DNA from: Rhizobium sp. L43
GTDB lineage: Bacteria; Pseudomonadota; Alphaproteobacteria; Rhizobiales; Rhizobiaceae
DNA: 64,000 bases
Assembly: GCF_002531725.1 (NCBI RefSeq)
Contig: NZ_NWSQ01000032.1
Coordinates: forward strand, 1-64,000
Reading direction: 5' to 3'
Position 1 is the first letter of the stretch. The number at the start of each line of letters is the position of its first letter. Of this stretch, positions 43,153-52,196 are shown in pieces. The position numbers and the translations under genes are program-made. A model generated the notes under the pieces. It was not told where the DNA came from and did not search any database. It worked only from the letters and a program-made list of their open reading frames with translations.

Positions 43153-44109
43153 CTACGCGCAACGGGGCGCGGCAGCTCGTCTCAGCCGATCGTTGATTGC
43201 CCTGCCAAGGCCAATCAGAGGCACAGGGGCGAATGCAATCACGTCACCCGCGCCGGCCAAGGCGTCGGCTTCACTCATGGCGGTGTAGAGGTTGCGGGCA
43301 GCTTCCTGAAGGTCACCGGAAGAAGACAGCGTCATTTGACAGCCCTCGCACCCCGGTCCGAAACCGACCCAGACCATATTGGCGGCAGGACGGTCGACAT
43401 TCATCTGAACGGCGGCTTCCGGAGCATAATGGCTCTTTAGCTGGCCTGGTGCCGAGACCTTTTGGGGGCCAGTGTCCTCGTCAATCGGGCCGAGTAACGC
43501 TTCCAGTGCCTCCCGCGGAACTGACCCGTGGCGTAGAATGATCGGAGATCCGACCAAAGACAGAATAGTCGATTCCAGGCCGTGATCACATATGTCTTCT
43601 TCCACGATTCCCGAAATCCGTCCGTCCAACTGGCGGACAACTTCCACGAAGCGGGTCGAGGTGACCTTCCCGGAACGATTGGCTGAAGGCGCTGCCACCG
43701 GAAATCCGACGGCCCGGATCAGCCGTTGGGCGACACTCGACGAGGGAAATCGGATTGCGACATTTTTCATGCCCGCGGTAACTGCGGTTGCGAGCCCCGC
43801 GTCTTCCCGCTTTGGCAGGAGCAATGTCAGAGGTCCCGGCCAAAAGCTGGCAGCAGCCAACTCTGCCTCCGGATTGAAATGTGCCATCCTGCGCGCCATT
43901 TCCACGTCCGAAACGTGGATAATCAGGGGATTATGCCGCGGGCGTCCTTTGGCTTCATAGATGCGCTCGATCCCGGCGGGGCTGCTGGCGTCCGCGCCGA
44001 GCCCGTAAACCGTCTCCGTCGGAAACGCGACAACTTCGCCATTTCGCATGAGCCGGGCGGCAGCTTCAATCGCGCTGTCGCTGACGTCAAAATGACGGGT
44101 GGTGGTCAT
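43153..44109 (-). CDS. Sua5/YrdC-type threonylcarbamoyl-AMP synthase
   Basis: The 318-residue protein has the YrdC domain (residues 8-200: FPTETVYGLGADA, KGRPRHNPL and SANRSGK are the nucleotide and substrate loops). It also has the C-terminal Sua5 domain (from about 225, SHYAPEAAVQM). It makes L-threonylcarbamoyl-adenylate for the t6A37 tRNA modification. GAGGAAAAAG precedes the ATG at 44109. Its place behind sugar genes is unusual for an essential tRNA-modification enzyme; it may be a second copy. The preceding AKR gene ends 120 bases upstream, so readthrough is possible. Confidence 0.9.
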   Translation of the reverse strand: MTTTRHFDVSDSAIEAAARLMRNGEVVAFPTETVYGLGADASSPAGIERIYEAKGRPRHNPLIIHVSDVEMARRMAHFNPEAELAAASFWPGPLTLLLPKREDAGLATAVTAGMKNVAIRFPSSSVAQRLIRAVGFPVAAPSANRSGKVTSTRFVEVVRQLDGRISGIVEEDICDHGLESTILSLVGSPIILRHGSVPREALEALLGPIDEDTGPQKVSAPGQLKSHYAPEAAVQMNVDRPAANMVWVGFGPGCEGCQMTLSSSGDLQEAARNLYTAMSEADALAGAGDVIAFAPVPLIGLGRAINDRLRRAAAPRCA

Positions 44110-44228
44110 CTTTTTCCTCGCGCTGGTTCTGGAAGGGAGCAGAGATCGATAGACCAAAGCCATTGGCTCAGGAGGCCCGGTTCGGCGTGCCTCCTGACAG
44201 CCTCAACGTCGTCCCCGCTGAGCCAAAC

Positions 44229-45209
44229 TCAGTTCAAGCCGACTACGCTATGCGGCACGTATGGCTCCTCGAGTTCGCGGACCTCGTCGTCGCTTAGCTT
44301 GACGGCCAAGGAAGCGACGGCATCCTTCAGATGCTGTAGCTTCGTTGCGCCGATTATAGGAGCCGTCACGCCCGCCTTTGTGTTAAGCCACGCCATCGCA
44401 ACGAGGGATCGCGGGACGTTCTTGTCGTCTGCAATCTTTGCGACGACGTCTACGACGCGGCGATCCGCCTCGTCCGCGTGACCGTAGAACCGAGCGGTGA
44501 CATTGTCGGTCTCGGACCTCAAACTGCTTTCCTCCCAAGGCCGGCTGAGGCGCCCGCGAGCCAGCGGACTGAACGCGATGATCCCCACCCCTTCAGCTTT
44601 ACAGAGCGGCAACATCTCCCGCTCTTCCTCGCGATAAAGGAGGTTCATCTGAGCTTGCATCGAAACGAAACGCGACCATCCGGCAGCGTCCGACTTGTAG
44701 AGCGCGCGCGCAAATTGCCATGCGTAACAATTGCTGGCTCCGATGTAGCGAACCTTGCCGCTTCGAACGAGATCGGTCAGCGCTTCCAGCGTCTCTTCGA
44801 TCGGGGTCGAATTGTCCCAGAAATGAATTTGGTAGAGGTCGATGTAGTCGGTCGCCAGCCGCTTGAGGCTGGCCTCAGCCTCCGCGATGATTGCCTTGCG
44901 GGAAAGTCCGACCGCATTCGCTCCGTTGCGCATCTTGCCGTAGACCTTGGTGGCAATGACAACCTCATCACGCTGCACCATCTCCCTGAGCAGCTTGCCG
45001 ATGATCTCCTCGCTGGTGCCGTCCGAGTAGGCATTGGCCGTGTCGAAGCAGTTTATGCCCTGTTCGAGTGCCTCTTTGATAAATGGCCTACTGTCGTCTT
45101 CGGACAATGTCCAAGCATGGTTGCCGCGATCGGCGACGCCGAAACTCATGCAACCGAGAACCAGTTGCGAAATTTTGAGACCTGACCGGCCAAGCTGACG
45201 ATATTCCAT
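44229..45209 (-). CDS. Aldo/keto reductase (YajO/Tas-like)
   Basis: The 326-residue AKR has MEYRQLGRSGLKIS at the N terminus and the tetrad context CFDTANAYSDGTSEE (Asp, Tyr), ATKVYGKM (Lys) and YQIHFWD (His). IIAFSPLARGRLS follows in the cofactor-binding region, suggesting NADPH. It belongs to a different AKR branch from the two aldose-dehydrogenase-like paralogues. It starts three bases after the RuBisCO-like gene and is thus in the same operon; AAGGA precedes the ATG. It may reduce a by-product aldehyde or act on the sugar itself. Confidence 0.9.
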   Translation of the reverse strand: MEYRQLGRSGLKISQLVLGCMSFGVADRGNHAWTLSEDDSRPFIKEALEQGINCFDTANAYSDGTSEEIIGKLLREMVQRDEVVIATKVYGKMRNGANAVGLSRKAIIAEAEASLKRLATDYIDLYQIHFWDNSTPIEETLEALTDLVRSGKVRYIGASNCYAWQFARALYKSDAAGWSRFVSMQAQMNLLYREEEREMLPLCKAEGVGIIAFSPLARGRLSRPWEESSLRSETDNVTARFYGHADEADRRVVDVVAKIADDKNVPRSLVAMAWLNTKAGVTAPIIGATKLQHLKDAVASLAVKLSDDEVRELEEPYVPHSVVGLN

Positions 45210-45212
45210 CTG

Positions 45213-46505
45213 TCATCTTCCTTCTGATACGGTTTTAGAGCCGAACTTGGCGAGCGACTGCGCCAGCTCTGGATGAGATTTGGCATATTCATGGAGATCG
45301 ATCCCGGCGACCGCGGCATCCCAGGCCGCACGAACCGCTCTGACACCCGCCGACGGCCCGCCGGGATGGCTGACGACGCCACCACCACAAAGGTAAAGGT
45401 GGTCAAGCGTCTGCTCCGTCCTTCGATAGGTCTCAGGCGCCTGTCCACCCCATTGACCCGAACAAACGACCGGTAACGGGCGGTCGGCATCACTGAAGAT
45501 CGGTTTCTGGAGATCATGGAACGACTGAACGAAAGACGCGTCCGGCTCCCAGTATTTGGCGGCAATGCCGTTGATCTGGAATTGGTCGACGCCGAGAAGT
45601 CGCCAAAGCTGTTGGTAGACCGAGAAATCGAACCCAAGACCAGGATGTCGGGTGAGAAGATCCCAGCCGTTGCGATGGGCGTGCAAGACAAGGGACGACC
45701 GCCGACGCAGGAACAGAAAAGCGCCCTTGCCGATCGAATTGATGTTGATGACGGCGGCGTTTCCACCCTCGCGCACGACCAGGTCGTGCTTGCGAACCAT
45801 CTCGTCGGGATCGACGTCGGAAATGCCGAAGGCATACATCACCTTCTTGCCGGTGCGCTGCTCCTGATCCCGGACGATCGGCATGATCGCTTTCACCCGC
45901 GCCTCCAACGAGGAGTACGGTGGCGACATCAGTTTCTCGTCGTCCTTGATGAAGTCGACACCGGACGCGACGAGTTCAGCAACCACCTGCGCCGTTTCGT
46001 CCGGGGTGAGGCCGAGCGCGGGCTTGATGATCGTGCCGATGATTGGCCTATTGTAGACGCCGGTCAGACGCCGGGAGCCTTCGATCCCAAATTGAGGCCC
46101 CGGGTAGACGCCTTCAAACTCTGGAGGCAGCTGCAGGCCGACGACCCTCAGCCCGGTGAATTCCTTGATCGACCAGACCCCGCCCAATGCAACCGTGGTG
46201 ACTGCCGCGAGGTCAGTTCCGACGGCCTCCAGGGGATAGGCGATTGTTGTCTCCGCTCGGTTGAAGACTTCGCCCGCTGCAGGGAGCGAGGGAACCTCGA
46301 CAGAGTCCAGTTTCTCGAAAGCGACCACGCGCGCGGCCGCGCGCGCCTTCAGTTGCGGCGTCTCTCCGGGCAGGTCAACAAATGTACCCGTCGACTGGTC
46401 GCTTCCGATCTTGACCGCCAAGGCCTCAGCGCTCCCGGCGGTCTCAATCCGATAGGTGACCAGAATGTCCGAGGGCCTGCGCTGAGCCAGATCCATCGCG
46501 ATCAT
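45213..46505 (-). CDS. RuBisCO-like protein (form IV)
   Basis: The 430-residue protein is a clear RuBisCO large-subunit homologue. TIIKPALGL (Lys161) corresponds to the KPKLGL region, with the second lysine replaced by Ala. VDFIKDDE holds the carbamylated-Lys equivalent (Lys187) and metal ligands Asp189 and Glu190. LHAHRNG, CSGQWGG and LCGGGVVSHPGGPSAG match the C-terminal phosphate-binding loops. The loop-6 lysine needed for carboxylation is absent (INGIAAKYWEPD), so it cannot be true RuBisCO. Known relatives in D-apionate catabolism are 3-oxo-isoapionate-4-phosphate decarboxylase or transcarboxylase/hydrolase. The DUF1537 kinase and TPI/RpiB isomerases nearby favour the decarboxylase role here (inference). 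It overlaps the upstream AKR gene by four bases; an ATG at 46496 is an alternative start. Confidence 0.92.
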   Translation of the reverse strand: MIAMDLAQRRPSDILVTYRIETAGSAEALAVKIGSDQSTGTFVDLPGETPQLKARAAARVVAFEKLDSVEVPSLPAAGEVFNRAETTIAYPLEAVGTDLAAVTTVALGGVWSIKEFTGLRVVGLQLPPEFEGVYPGPQFGIEGSRRLTGVYNRPIIGTIIKPALGLTPDETAQVVAELVASGVDFIKDDEKLMSPPYSSLEARVKAIMPIVRDQEQRTGKKVMYAFGISDVDPDEMVRKHDLVVREGGNAAVININSIGKGAFLFLRRRSSLVLHAHRNGWDLLTRHPGLGFDFSVYQQLWRLLGVDQFQINGIAAKYWEPDASFVQSFHDLQKPIFSDADRPLPVVCSGQWGGQAPETYRRTEQTLDHLYLCGGGVVSHPGGPSAGVRAVRAAWDAAVAGIDLHEYAKSHPELAQSLAKFGSKTVSEGR

Positions 46506-47536
46506 GCCTCCGGAACTGGCGCGGCTTCAGGGATGAGGCCGGACGACTTCAGGTCGGCCCAGAACGCAGCCGGAACCGGCGTCGAGATCGCGGCGACGTT
46601 TGCGACGACGTGTTCGGGCGCCAGCGCTCCCTGTACCACCGCGGTCACTGCAGGATGTGCGTAGACAAATTGTGTCGCTGCAGTCGCAAGCGAGACGCCA
46701 TGGCGCTCGCAGACGGCTTCGAGCGCCTCGACCTTGCGGACGATCGCTTCAGGCGCGGGCTGGCAATCGTAGGTGCGGGTGGTTGTCATCGACTTGCTAC
46801 CCTCGGCGAGGATGCCGGAGTTGTAGATGCCAGCCGCAATGATACCGATGCCGCGACGCTGCATTTCTGGATAGAAATGGTCGAGAGCGCCGTGGTTGAG
46901 CAGGGTGTAGCGCCCGGCGACCATGGAGCAGTCGAGATCAAATTCCTCTGCCACCTGCAGGACCGACGCGGTTTCATTGACGCCGAGGCCGATGGCCTTC
47001 ACGGAGCCTGTGCTGCGCAGCTCGTCACACGCCTTGTAACCGCTCGATCTCAGCGCCGAAAGGTGGGTGCTATACGCCTCGCGGTGCCATTCGCCGCTCA
47101 CGTCGTGGAGATAGAGGATGTCAATGTGGTCCATACCCAGGCGCTGCTGGCTATCTTCGAAAGCGCGCATGATGCCGTCATAGGAATAGTCGTAGTCATC
47201 GACGAATGGCAGCGCCTTCACCCAGTCGATGCCGTAAAGGCTCTCGGCGCGCTTTGCGCGGCTTTCCGGCTTGAGTATCCGCCCCGCCTTGGTGCTGACC
47301 ACGACCTTGCCGATGAGATCGTTGTTGCGAAGGACATGGCCGAGGGAATGCTCGGACTTTCCAAGGCCGTAAAGGGGCGCGGTGTCGAAATAGCGGACAC
47401 CCAAGTCGTATGCCTTGAGGACGACCGCTTCGAAAGTCTGGAAGCTCACATCGACATTGCACCCACCGAGCGGCGAGGTACCCAGCCCTAGCGAGGTCAG
47501 CGTCACATCGGTCTTTCCAACTTTTCTCTTCAACAT
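46502..47536 (-). CDS. Aldo/keto reductase, aldose 1-dehydrogenase type, paralogue
   Basis: The 344-residue AKR parallels the protein at 41860-42903 along its whole length. The tetrad context is VRYFDTAPLYGLGKSEHSLG, STKAGRIL and LYLHDV, and both proteins share YDGxMRAFEDSQQRLG. An upstream in-frame start lies inside the hairpin after the binding-protein gene, so I use the ATG at 47536 (AGGA eleven bases before). It is the first enzyme gene after the importer, ahead of the RuBisCO-like gene, and would oxidise the imported sugar at C1 (inference). Confidence 0.9.
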   Translation of the reverse strand: MLKRKVGKTDVTLTSLGLGTSPLGGCNVDVSFQTFEAVVLKAYDLGVRYFDTAPLYGLGKSEHSLGHVLRNNDLIGKVVVSTKAGRILKPESRAKRAESLYGIDWVKALPFVDDYDYSYDGIMRAFEDSQQRLGMDHIDILYLHDVSGEWHREAYSTHLSALRSSGYKACDELRSTGSVKAIGLGVNETASVLQVAEEFDLDCSMVAGRYTLLNHGALDHFYPEMQRRGIGIIAAGIYNSGILAEGSKSMTTTRTYDCQPAPEAIVRKVEALEAVCERHGVSLATAATQFVYAHPAVTAVVQGALAPEHVVANVAAISTPVPAAFWADLKSSGLIPEAAPVPEA

Positions 47537-47564
47537 GATGGTCGATCCTATTTCCCTGGTGTAA

Positions 47565-47591
47565 GGCGGACGGCCGTACGGGCCGTCCGCC
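47565..47591 (-). terminator. GC hairpin after binding protein of importer 4
   Basis: GGCGGACGGCC (47565-47575) and GGCCGTCCGCC (47581-47591) form a perfect 11-base stem with a five-base loop, starting ten bases after the binding-protein stop. On the minus strand no T tract follows, so it probably stabilises the message or attenuates partially. Confidence 0.68.
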
Positions 47592-47600
47592 GTTGTCCGA

Positions 47601-48599
47601 TTACATGTACTTCTCGACATTGGTGGAATCGAGCACGAGCCACGGCACGACGTAGTCCTTCTCGGTGCCGCCCTTCCATTCCATCAGCGAGCCCCAGATT
47701 TCGGACTGCGGCTTGTAGCTCTCGCCCTTGATCGCCCGCAGTGCGAGGTCGACCGCGCCCTGGCCTTCGGCGCGGGCGTACTTGTAGAGGCTGACCGCCA
47801 TCTCGCCCTTCTTCACGGCGCGCTTTGCGTCCGGAATGCCGTCGATCGCAAGAACGGGAACGGTCTTGAGATCGATGCCGGCGCTCTTCATGGCTTCGAT
47901 CGCGCCAAGCGCCATCTCGTCGTTTTCCGCAAGGACGCCGTTGATCTCACCCGGGTGTGCGAGCAACCAGTTCTCCATGAGCGCCTGACCCTCGGCGCGG
48001 CTCCAGTTGCCTGTCTTGTCTTCGATGAGCTTGAGGTTCGGGAACTTGGCGAGACCAGCGTCTATGCCTGCGCGGCGCTCGATCTGGGCCGACTGGCCGA
48101 TCGGACCCTCCATGAGGACGACGTTGCCGCCGTTCGGAAGGCGCTTGGCGAGTTCCTCAGCGATGATCCGGCCGCCTTCGGTATCGTTAACGATGATGGA
48201 CGCGGTGTATTTCGTCGACTTGGTCTTGAGCGCCGACACGATAAGCGGGATTTTCGCTTCGGCGGCCTTTTCGATCGGCGGCGCCGAGGCCTCGAGGTCG
48301 AAGGGTGACATGATGATCGCGTTGAATTGTTGGGTGATCGCTGTGTCGATCTGGTTCGCCTGTGTCAGTGGATCATACTTGCCGTCGAAAACGGTGATCT
48401 CGACCTCGCCCGATTTGACGGCGGGATGGTTCTGGATTTCCGTCGACCAAGCCTTCATGTACTCGCCGGACTCACCGAACGAGAGAGCCGCGATCCGAAT
48501 TTTGTCCTGCGCGAAGGCGAAGTTCCCGCCAGCCAACGTCGCTACGGCGATTGCCATACCCACACCCGCATTGAGCAGGTTCCTCCTAGACATCTGCAT
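47601..48599 (-). CDS. Periplasmic sugar-binding protein of importer 4
   Basis: The 332-residue product begins MQMSRRNLLNAGVGMAIAVA with a cleavage region NFAFAQD; SRRNLL resembles a Tat motif. Type I binding-protein lobes follow (FNAIIMSPFDLEASAPPIEKAAEAKIPLI and GVLAENDEMALGAIEAMKSAG). AGAGGAG lies eight bases before the ATG at 48599. It is encoded last among the importer genes and directly before the sugar dehydrogenase and RuBisCO-like genes, which is the strongest clue that its ligand is the pathway substrate. Confidence 0.93.
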   Translation of the reverse strand: MQMSRRNLLNAGVGMAIAVATLAGGNFAFAQDKIRIAALSFGESGEYMKAWSTEIQNHPAVKSGEVEITVFDGKYDPLTQANQIDTAITQQFNAIIMSPFDLEASAPPIEKAAEAKIPLIVSALKTKSTKYTASIIVNDTEGGRIIAEELAKRLPNGGNVVLMEGPIGQSAQIERRAGIDAGLAKFPNLKLIEDKTGNWSRAEGQALMENWLLAHPGEINGVLAENDEMALGAIEAMKSAGIDLKTVPVLAIDGIPDAKRAVKKGEMAVSLYKYARAEGQGAVDLALRAIKGESYKPQSEIWGSLMEWKGGTEKDYVVPWLVLDSTNVEKYM

Positions 48600-48694
48600 T
48601 TCATATTCTCCTCTGGTTTAAGATACGTCCGGACGCGACACGCTGGGCCGGACATTGTCGCCGGCCTTCCCCGGCGGCAATTTCGGGATTGGTC

Positions 48695-49657
48695 TTATTT
48701 GCGGATTTGGTCGGCGATGACCGCGACCACGATGATCGTGCCCTTGAGGACCTGCTGGTAGTATGAAGACACGCCCATGAGGTCCATGCCGTTGTTGATC
48801 GTGCCGATGATGAGCGCGCCGATCAGTGTGCCGAGCAGCGATCCGCGGCCGCCCGCAAGGCTCGTCCCGCCGATCACGACGGCGGCGATCGCGTCAAGCT
48901 CATAACCGATGCCCGCTTGCGGCAGCGCAGCGGTGGTGCGAGCCGTCAGGACAAGCCCCGCAAGACCAGCCAGGAGGCCCGAGATCACATAGGTCGCACC
49001 GACGATCACCTTGGTGGAAATGCCGCTCGTGCGAGCCGCCTTCTCGTTGCCGCCAACTGCGTACACATAACGGCCGAAAGTCGTATAGTTTAAAACGGTC
49101 CATCCAATCAGGAAGACGACGAACAGGATGACGATCGGTACCGGGATATACATGATCTGCCCGGAGCCGATCCACTTGAAGGGATCCGACAGATTCGGGA
49201 TGGGGCGTCCTTCCGAAAAGATCAAGGTGAGACCGCGGGCCACGCTCAACATGCCAAGCGTCACTACGAACGGCGGGACCTTGACCGCGGCAACAAGCAC
49301 GCCGTTCACCAAGCCGAGGCCGGCTCCCGCCGCGAGGCCCGCAAAGATACCGAAAAGCACGAACTGCTCGTTGGTCTCCGTTACGAGGCTGGCGGCGATC
49401 ATGCCCGCGAGCGCCATTACGGAGCCGACCGATAGGTCGATGCCCTTAGTAAGGATGACGAAGGTCACTCCGATCGCCAGAATGCCGTTGATCGACGACT
49501 GGCGAACGAGATTCAGCCAATTCAACCATGTCATGAAGTACTGGTTCGCGAACGCGAAGAACGCGACGATCAGGAAAAACACGAGAACGATGCTGAACTG
49601 CCTGATCATTTCCCCGGCGCGGAAGTTTCCGGGCTTCGCCGCAGCGATGGTATTCAT
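48695..49657 (-). CDS. RbsC-type ABC sugar permease 4
   Basis: The 320-residue membrane protein has LTKGIDLSVGSVMALAG near residue 70 and VVIGGTSLAGGRGSLLG near residue 270, with about nine hydrophobic segments. It is the only permease of this importer. It lies between the ATPase and binding-protein genes, spaced 38 and 95 bases. Confidence 0.93.
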   Translation of the reverse strand: MNTIAAAKPGNFRAGEMIRQFSIVLVFFLIVAFFAFANQYFMTWLNWLNLVRQSSINGILAIGVTFVILTKGIDLSVGSVMALAGMIAASLVTETNEQFVLFGIFAGLAAGAGLGLVNGVLVAAVKVPPFVVTLGMLSVARGLTLIFSEGRPIPNLSDPFKWIGSGQIMYIPVPIVILFVVFLIGWTVLNYTTFGRYVYAVGGNEKAARTSGISTKVIVGATYVISGLLAGLAGLVLTARTTAALPQAGIGYELDAIAAVVIGGTSLAGGRGSLLGTLIGALIIGTINNGMDLMGVSSYYQQVLKGTIIVVAVIADQIRK

Positions 49658-49695
49658 TACTCAAGTCCTCCCGTGAATGGGGCTATGACCGCTCA

Positions 49696-51228
49696 TCAGC
49701 TCGCCATGTCCATAAGCGTCTGTTGCGTTGCTTCGGCACCGTCGATGATGCTGAGGAGCTGCCCCTGTTTGAAAATCGCGATCCTGTCGCTGAGCTGCAT
49801 GATCTCCGGTGCCTCCGAGGAGACCACGAGGACGCCGTTGCCCTTTGCCGCGAAGTCTCGCAGGAACGCGTAGATCTCCTGCTTGGAACCTTCGTCGATG
49901 CCACGCGTCGGTTCGTCGCAAATGAGAAGCTTTGGATTTGTCAGAAGGCACCGGGCCAGCACGACTTTTTGTTGGTTGCCCCCTGACAGAGTTTCGACGG
50001 CAACATCTGGCGACGCCGACTTGATCCTCTGTGAGACGATCATGTCTTGAACTGCGCTGCGCTCTTTGTCCCCGCGGATGAAACCGCTGATGGCCATCAA
50101 GGCCAGCGATGAAAGCGTGATGTTGTGGGCGATCGATGCCGAGAGCACGAGACCACTGTCCTTGCGATCCTCGGTCACCATCGCCATTCCACGTTGAATT
50201 GCGTCCTTAGGACTGCCTGGCTTGACCTTACCGCCGTTGAAGACAACTTCGCCTCCCGTTGGTGAGTGCAGCCCGAATATTGTCTCGAGGAACTCGGTTC
50301 GTCCGGACCCAAGCAGCCCGTAGATTCCGACCACTTCGCCGGACGCCACGTCTAGCGAGATGTCTCGGAAATGAGGCCCGCGCGCCAAGTTCGAGACCGA
50401 AAGCAGGATTGGCGCGTCTTCGAGAGGCTTGCCCTTCTCGACCAGCTTGACTTCACGGCCGACGATCTGTGTCACAAGATGACGGCGGTCGATGTCTTTG
50501 ATGTTTCCAGTCTCGATGAAACGGCCGTCGCGGAAGACTGTGTACTCATCCGCGATCTCGAAGATTTCGGTGAGTTTGTGAGACACGTAGATAATTGCGG
50601 AACCGCGCGCGGTGATCTTGCGGAGCGCGTTGAACAAGACATGGACTTCGTGTTCGCCGATAGCAGATGTCGGCTCGTCCATGATGACGATATGTGCCCG
50701 ATAGCTGAGAGCCTTCGCAATTTCGACGAGCTGAATCTGGGCGAGGCTCAGCTCCCCCATCTTCTTGGCAGCGTCGACTTCAAAGCCGAGTTCATCGAGG
50801 AATGCCTGGGCGTCCCTGCGCATCTGGCTAAAATCGACGAGCACGCCAAGTCGCTTCGGCTCGCGGCCAAGGTAAAGGTTCTCGGCGACGGTCATCTCGG
50901 GGACGGGGGAAAGCTCCTGCGTGATGATCGCGATGCCGTGACGCAAGGCGTCAGCGGCGCTTTTGAAGTCGACCTGCTCGCCATCGATCTCCACTATCCC
51001 TCCATCGCGGCGGAGCAGTCCCATCGTGATGTTGAGGAATGTCGACTTGCCGGCGCCGTTACCGCCGCACAAGGCATGGACGGTCCCGGCCTTTAGAGTT
51101 AGTCGGCCATCAACGAGCGCTGGGACGCCGTTGAACGACTTTTCCACGCCCTCGGCCCGCAGAAGCACGCGTGCCGAAGACGACTGCGCGGTTCCCTGAA
51201 CTGTTATCTTCTCAGTTGCGTTGACCAT
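49696..51228 (-). CDS. RbsA-type dual ATPase of importer 4
   Basis: The 510-residue protein has two ABC cassettes. The first has Walker A GGNGAGKST, a weak signature LSLAQIQ and Walker B IVIMDEP. The second has GLLGSGRTE in place of Walker A, signature LSGGNQQK and Walker B LLICDEP. It is the first gene of the importer/RuBisCO-like operon. The ATG at 51228 has no near ribosome site, since GAGG is 14 bases upstream. Instead the operator palindrome 51229-51244 abuts the start codon, so a bound repressor would sit at the transcript start or over the leader. Confidence 0.92.
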   Translation of the reverse strand: MVNATEKITVQGTAQSSSARVLLRAEGVEKSFNGVPALVDGRLTLKAGTVHALCGGNGAGKSTFLNITMGLLRRDGGIVEIDGEQVDFKSAADALRHGIAIITQELSPVPEMTVAENLYLGREPKRLGVLVDFSQMRRDAQAFLDELGFEVDAAKKMGELSLAQIQLVEIAKALSYRAHIVIMDEPTSAIGEHEVHVLFNALRKITARGSAIIYVSHKLTEIFEIADEYTVFRDGRFIETGNIKDIDRRHLVTQIVGREVKLVEKGKPLEDAPILLSVSNLARGPHFRDISLDVASGEVVGIYGLLGSGRTEFLETIFGLHSPTGGEVVFNGGKVKPGSPKDAIQRGMAMVTEDRKDSGLVLSASIAHNITLSSLALMAISGFIRGDKERSAVQDMIVSQRIKSASPDVAVETLSGGNQQKVVLARCLLTNPKLLICDEPTRGIDEGSKQEIYAFLRDFAAKGNGVLVVSSEAPEIMQLSDRIAIFKQGQLLSIIDGAEATQQTLMDMAS

Positions 51229-51244
51229 GATATGACGTCATACC
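51229..51244. promoter_or_regulatory. Heptamer operator upstream of importer 4
   Basis: GATATGA-CG-TCATACC is an inverted heptamer pair with a two-base gap; its core TATGACGTCATA (51231-51242) is a perfect palindrome. It directly precedes the ATPase start codon. Confidence 0.72.
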
Positions 51245-51298
51245 TCGTAAAAATCCAAATCTATGCCTCGTGTGTGCGGATCGCATGCCTTATTGGAT

Positions 51299-52186
51299 CT
51301 ACGCGGCGTCCAGTTCGAGGATCGCGCGTGCCTCCTGGGGTGTAGCGGGCTCACGTCCGACCTTTTGGGCAATCTCAACAGCGCGCGATATGACTTCCGC
51401 GTTCGTGGGTGTGCCGAACTCGCGATAGGGATAGTCGCCTATTCCAATAGCCATGTGGCCGCCCAGACGGCAGATCGCAGGAGCAATGTTCAACAGATTG
51501 CCCCCAAGGCAATTGACCGTCCATTCGATCGGCCGGTCGTCGGGCAGAAATGCAAGATGCGCCATGAGACCCGCCTCGGTCGGCGGATGCCCGGTAATGT
51601 ATCGCCCTCCCGTTAGGTGCAGGAGAAAGTAGGCGGGCCCCCTCACAAGGCCCGCGTCCATCAGAGCGATCGCGCGGCGCGTGAACCCGACAGACCAGGA
51701 AACCAGCTTCGGCTTTACGCCCTTTTCGGCCAAGGTACGCGCGTAGTGCGCGAGACTTTCGGTCGTGTTGAGATACAAACGTTCTGGATTTTCGAACCTG
51801 CGCGTCTCGGCATCCCAAAGCTCGAGATTGGCCGAACCGGTATCGATGGGCGCAATATCGGGCTTCGTAGCAGGGTCCAATGCCAGGGTTGCGACCGTGT
51901 CGATGCGCTTCATGGCGTCGGCATCATTCGAGATAAAGCCGAGCGTGGGAAGGATGAGTAGATCGGTCGCCTGCCTGACTTCGCGGATGATTTCGGCGTT
52001 TGCCTCAACGGTGTTTGTCGCACCGCCGTCGGCTGTCCTGGCATGATAGTGGAGAATCGCCGCTCCCGCCTTGCGGGCTGCAACGGCGGCCTCAACGATC
52101 TCGTCGGCGGTGTATGGGATATTAGGGTTGGATGTGCGCGGCGCGTACTCGTTGACCCTGGCTTCGAGGATGATTTTCTTTTGCAT
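51299..52186 (-). CDS. BKACE (DUF849) beta-keto acid cleavage enzyme
   Basis: The 295-residue TIM-barrel protein has the family hallmarks. LEARVNE at the N terminus contains the catalytic Glu context. LHYHART holds the His-x-His zinc ligands near residue 50. Later come WSVGFTRRA and IAPAICRLGGHMAIGIGDYPY. BKACE enzymes cleave a beta-keto acid using acetyl-CoA, giving acetoacetate and a CoA ester. AAGGAG precedes the ATG at 52186. It follows the DUF1537 kinase gene by ten bases, so the two belong together. Here it would act on a 3-oxo sugar acid (inference), perhaps as an alternative branch to the RuBisCO-like route. Confidence 0.88.
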   Translation of the reverse strand: MQKKIILEARVNEYAPRTSNPNIPYTADEIVEAAVAARKAGAAILHYHARTADGGATNTVEANAEIIREVRQATDLLILPTLGFISNDADAMKRIDTVATLALDPATKPDIAPIDTGSANLELWDAETRRFENPERLYLNTTESLAHYARTLAEKGVKPKLVSWSVGFTRRAIALMDAGLVRGPAYFLLHLTGGRYITGHPPTEAGLMAHLAFLPDDRPIEWTVNCLGGNLLNIAPAICRLGGHMAIGIGDYPYREFGTPTNAEVISRAVEIAQKVGREPATPQEARAILELDAA

Positions 52187-52196
52187 CTTTCGCTCC

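Noticed and set aside
45213-46505. True carbon-fixing RuBisCO large subunit
   Set aside because: The loop-6 lysine and the second lysine of the KPKLGL motif are missing, and there is no small subunit or phosphoribulokinase.
45516-46664. Long plus-strand open frame opposite the RuBisCO-like gene
   Set aside because: It is antisense to a well-supported gene and has no recognisable domain or ribosome site.
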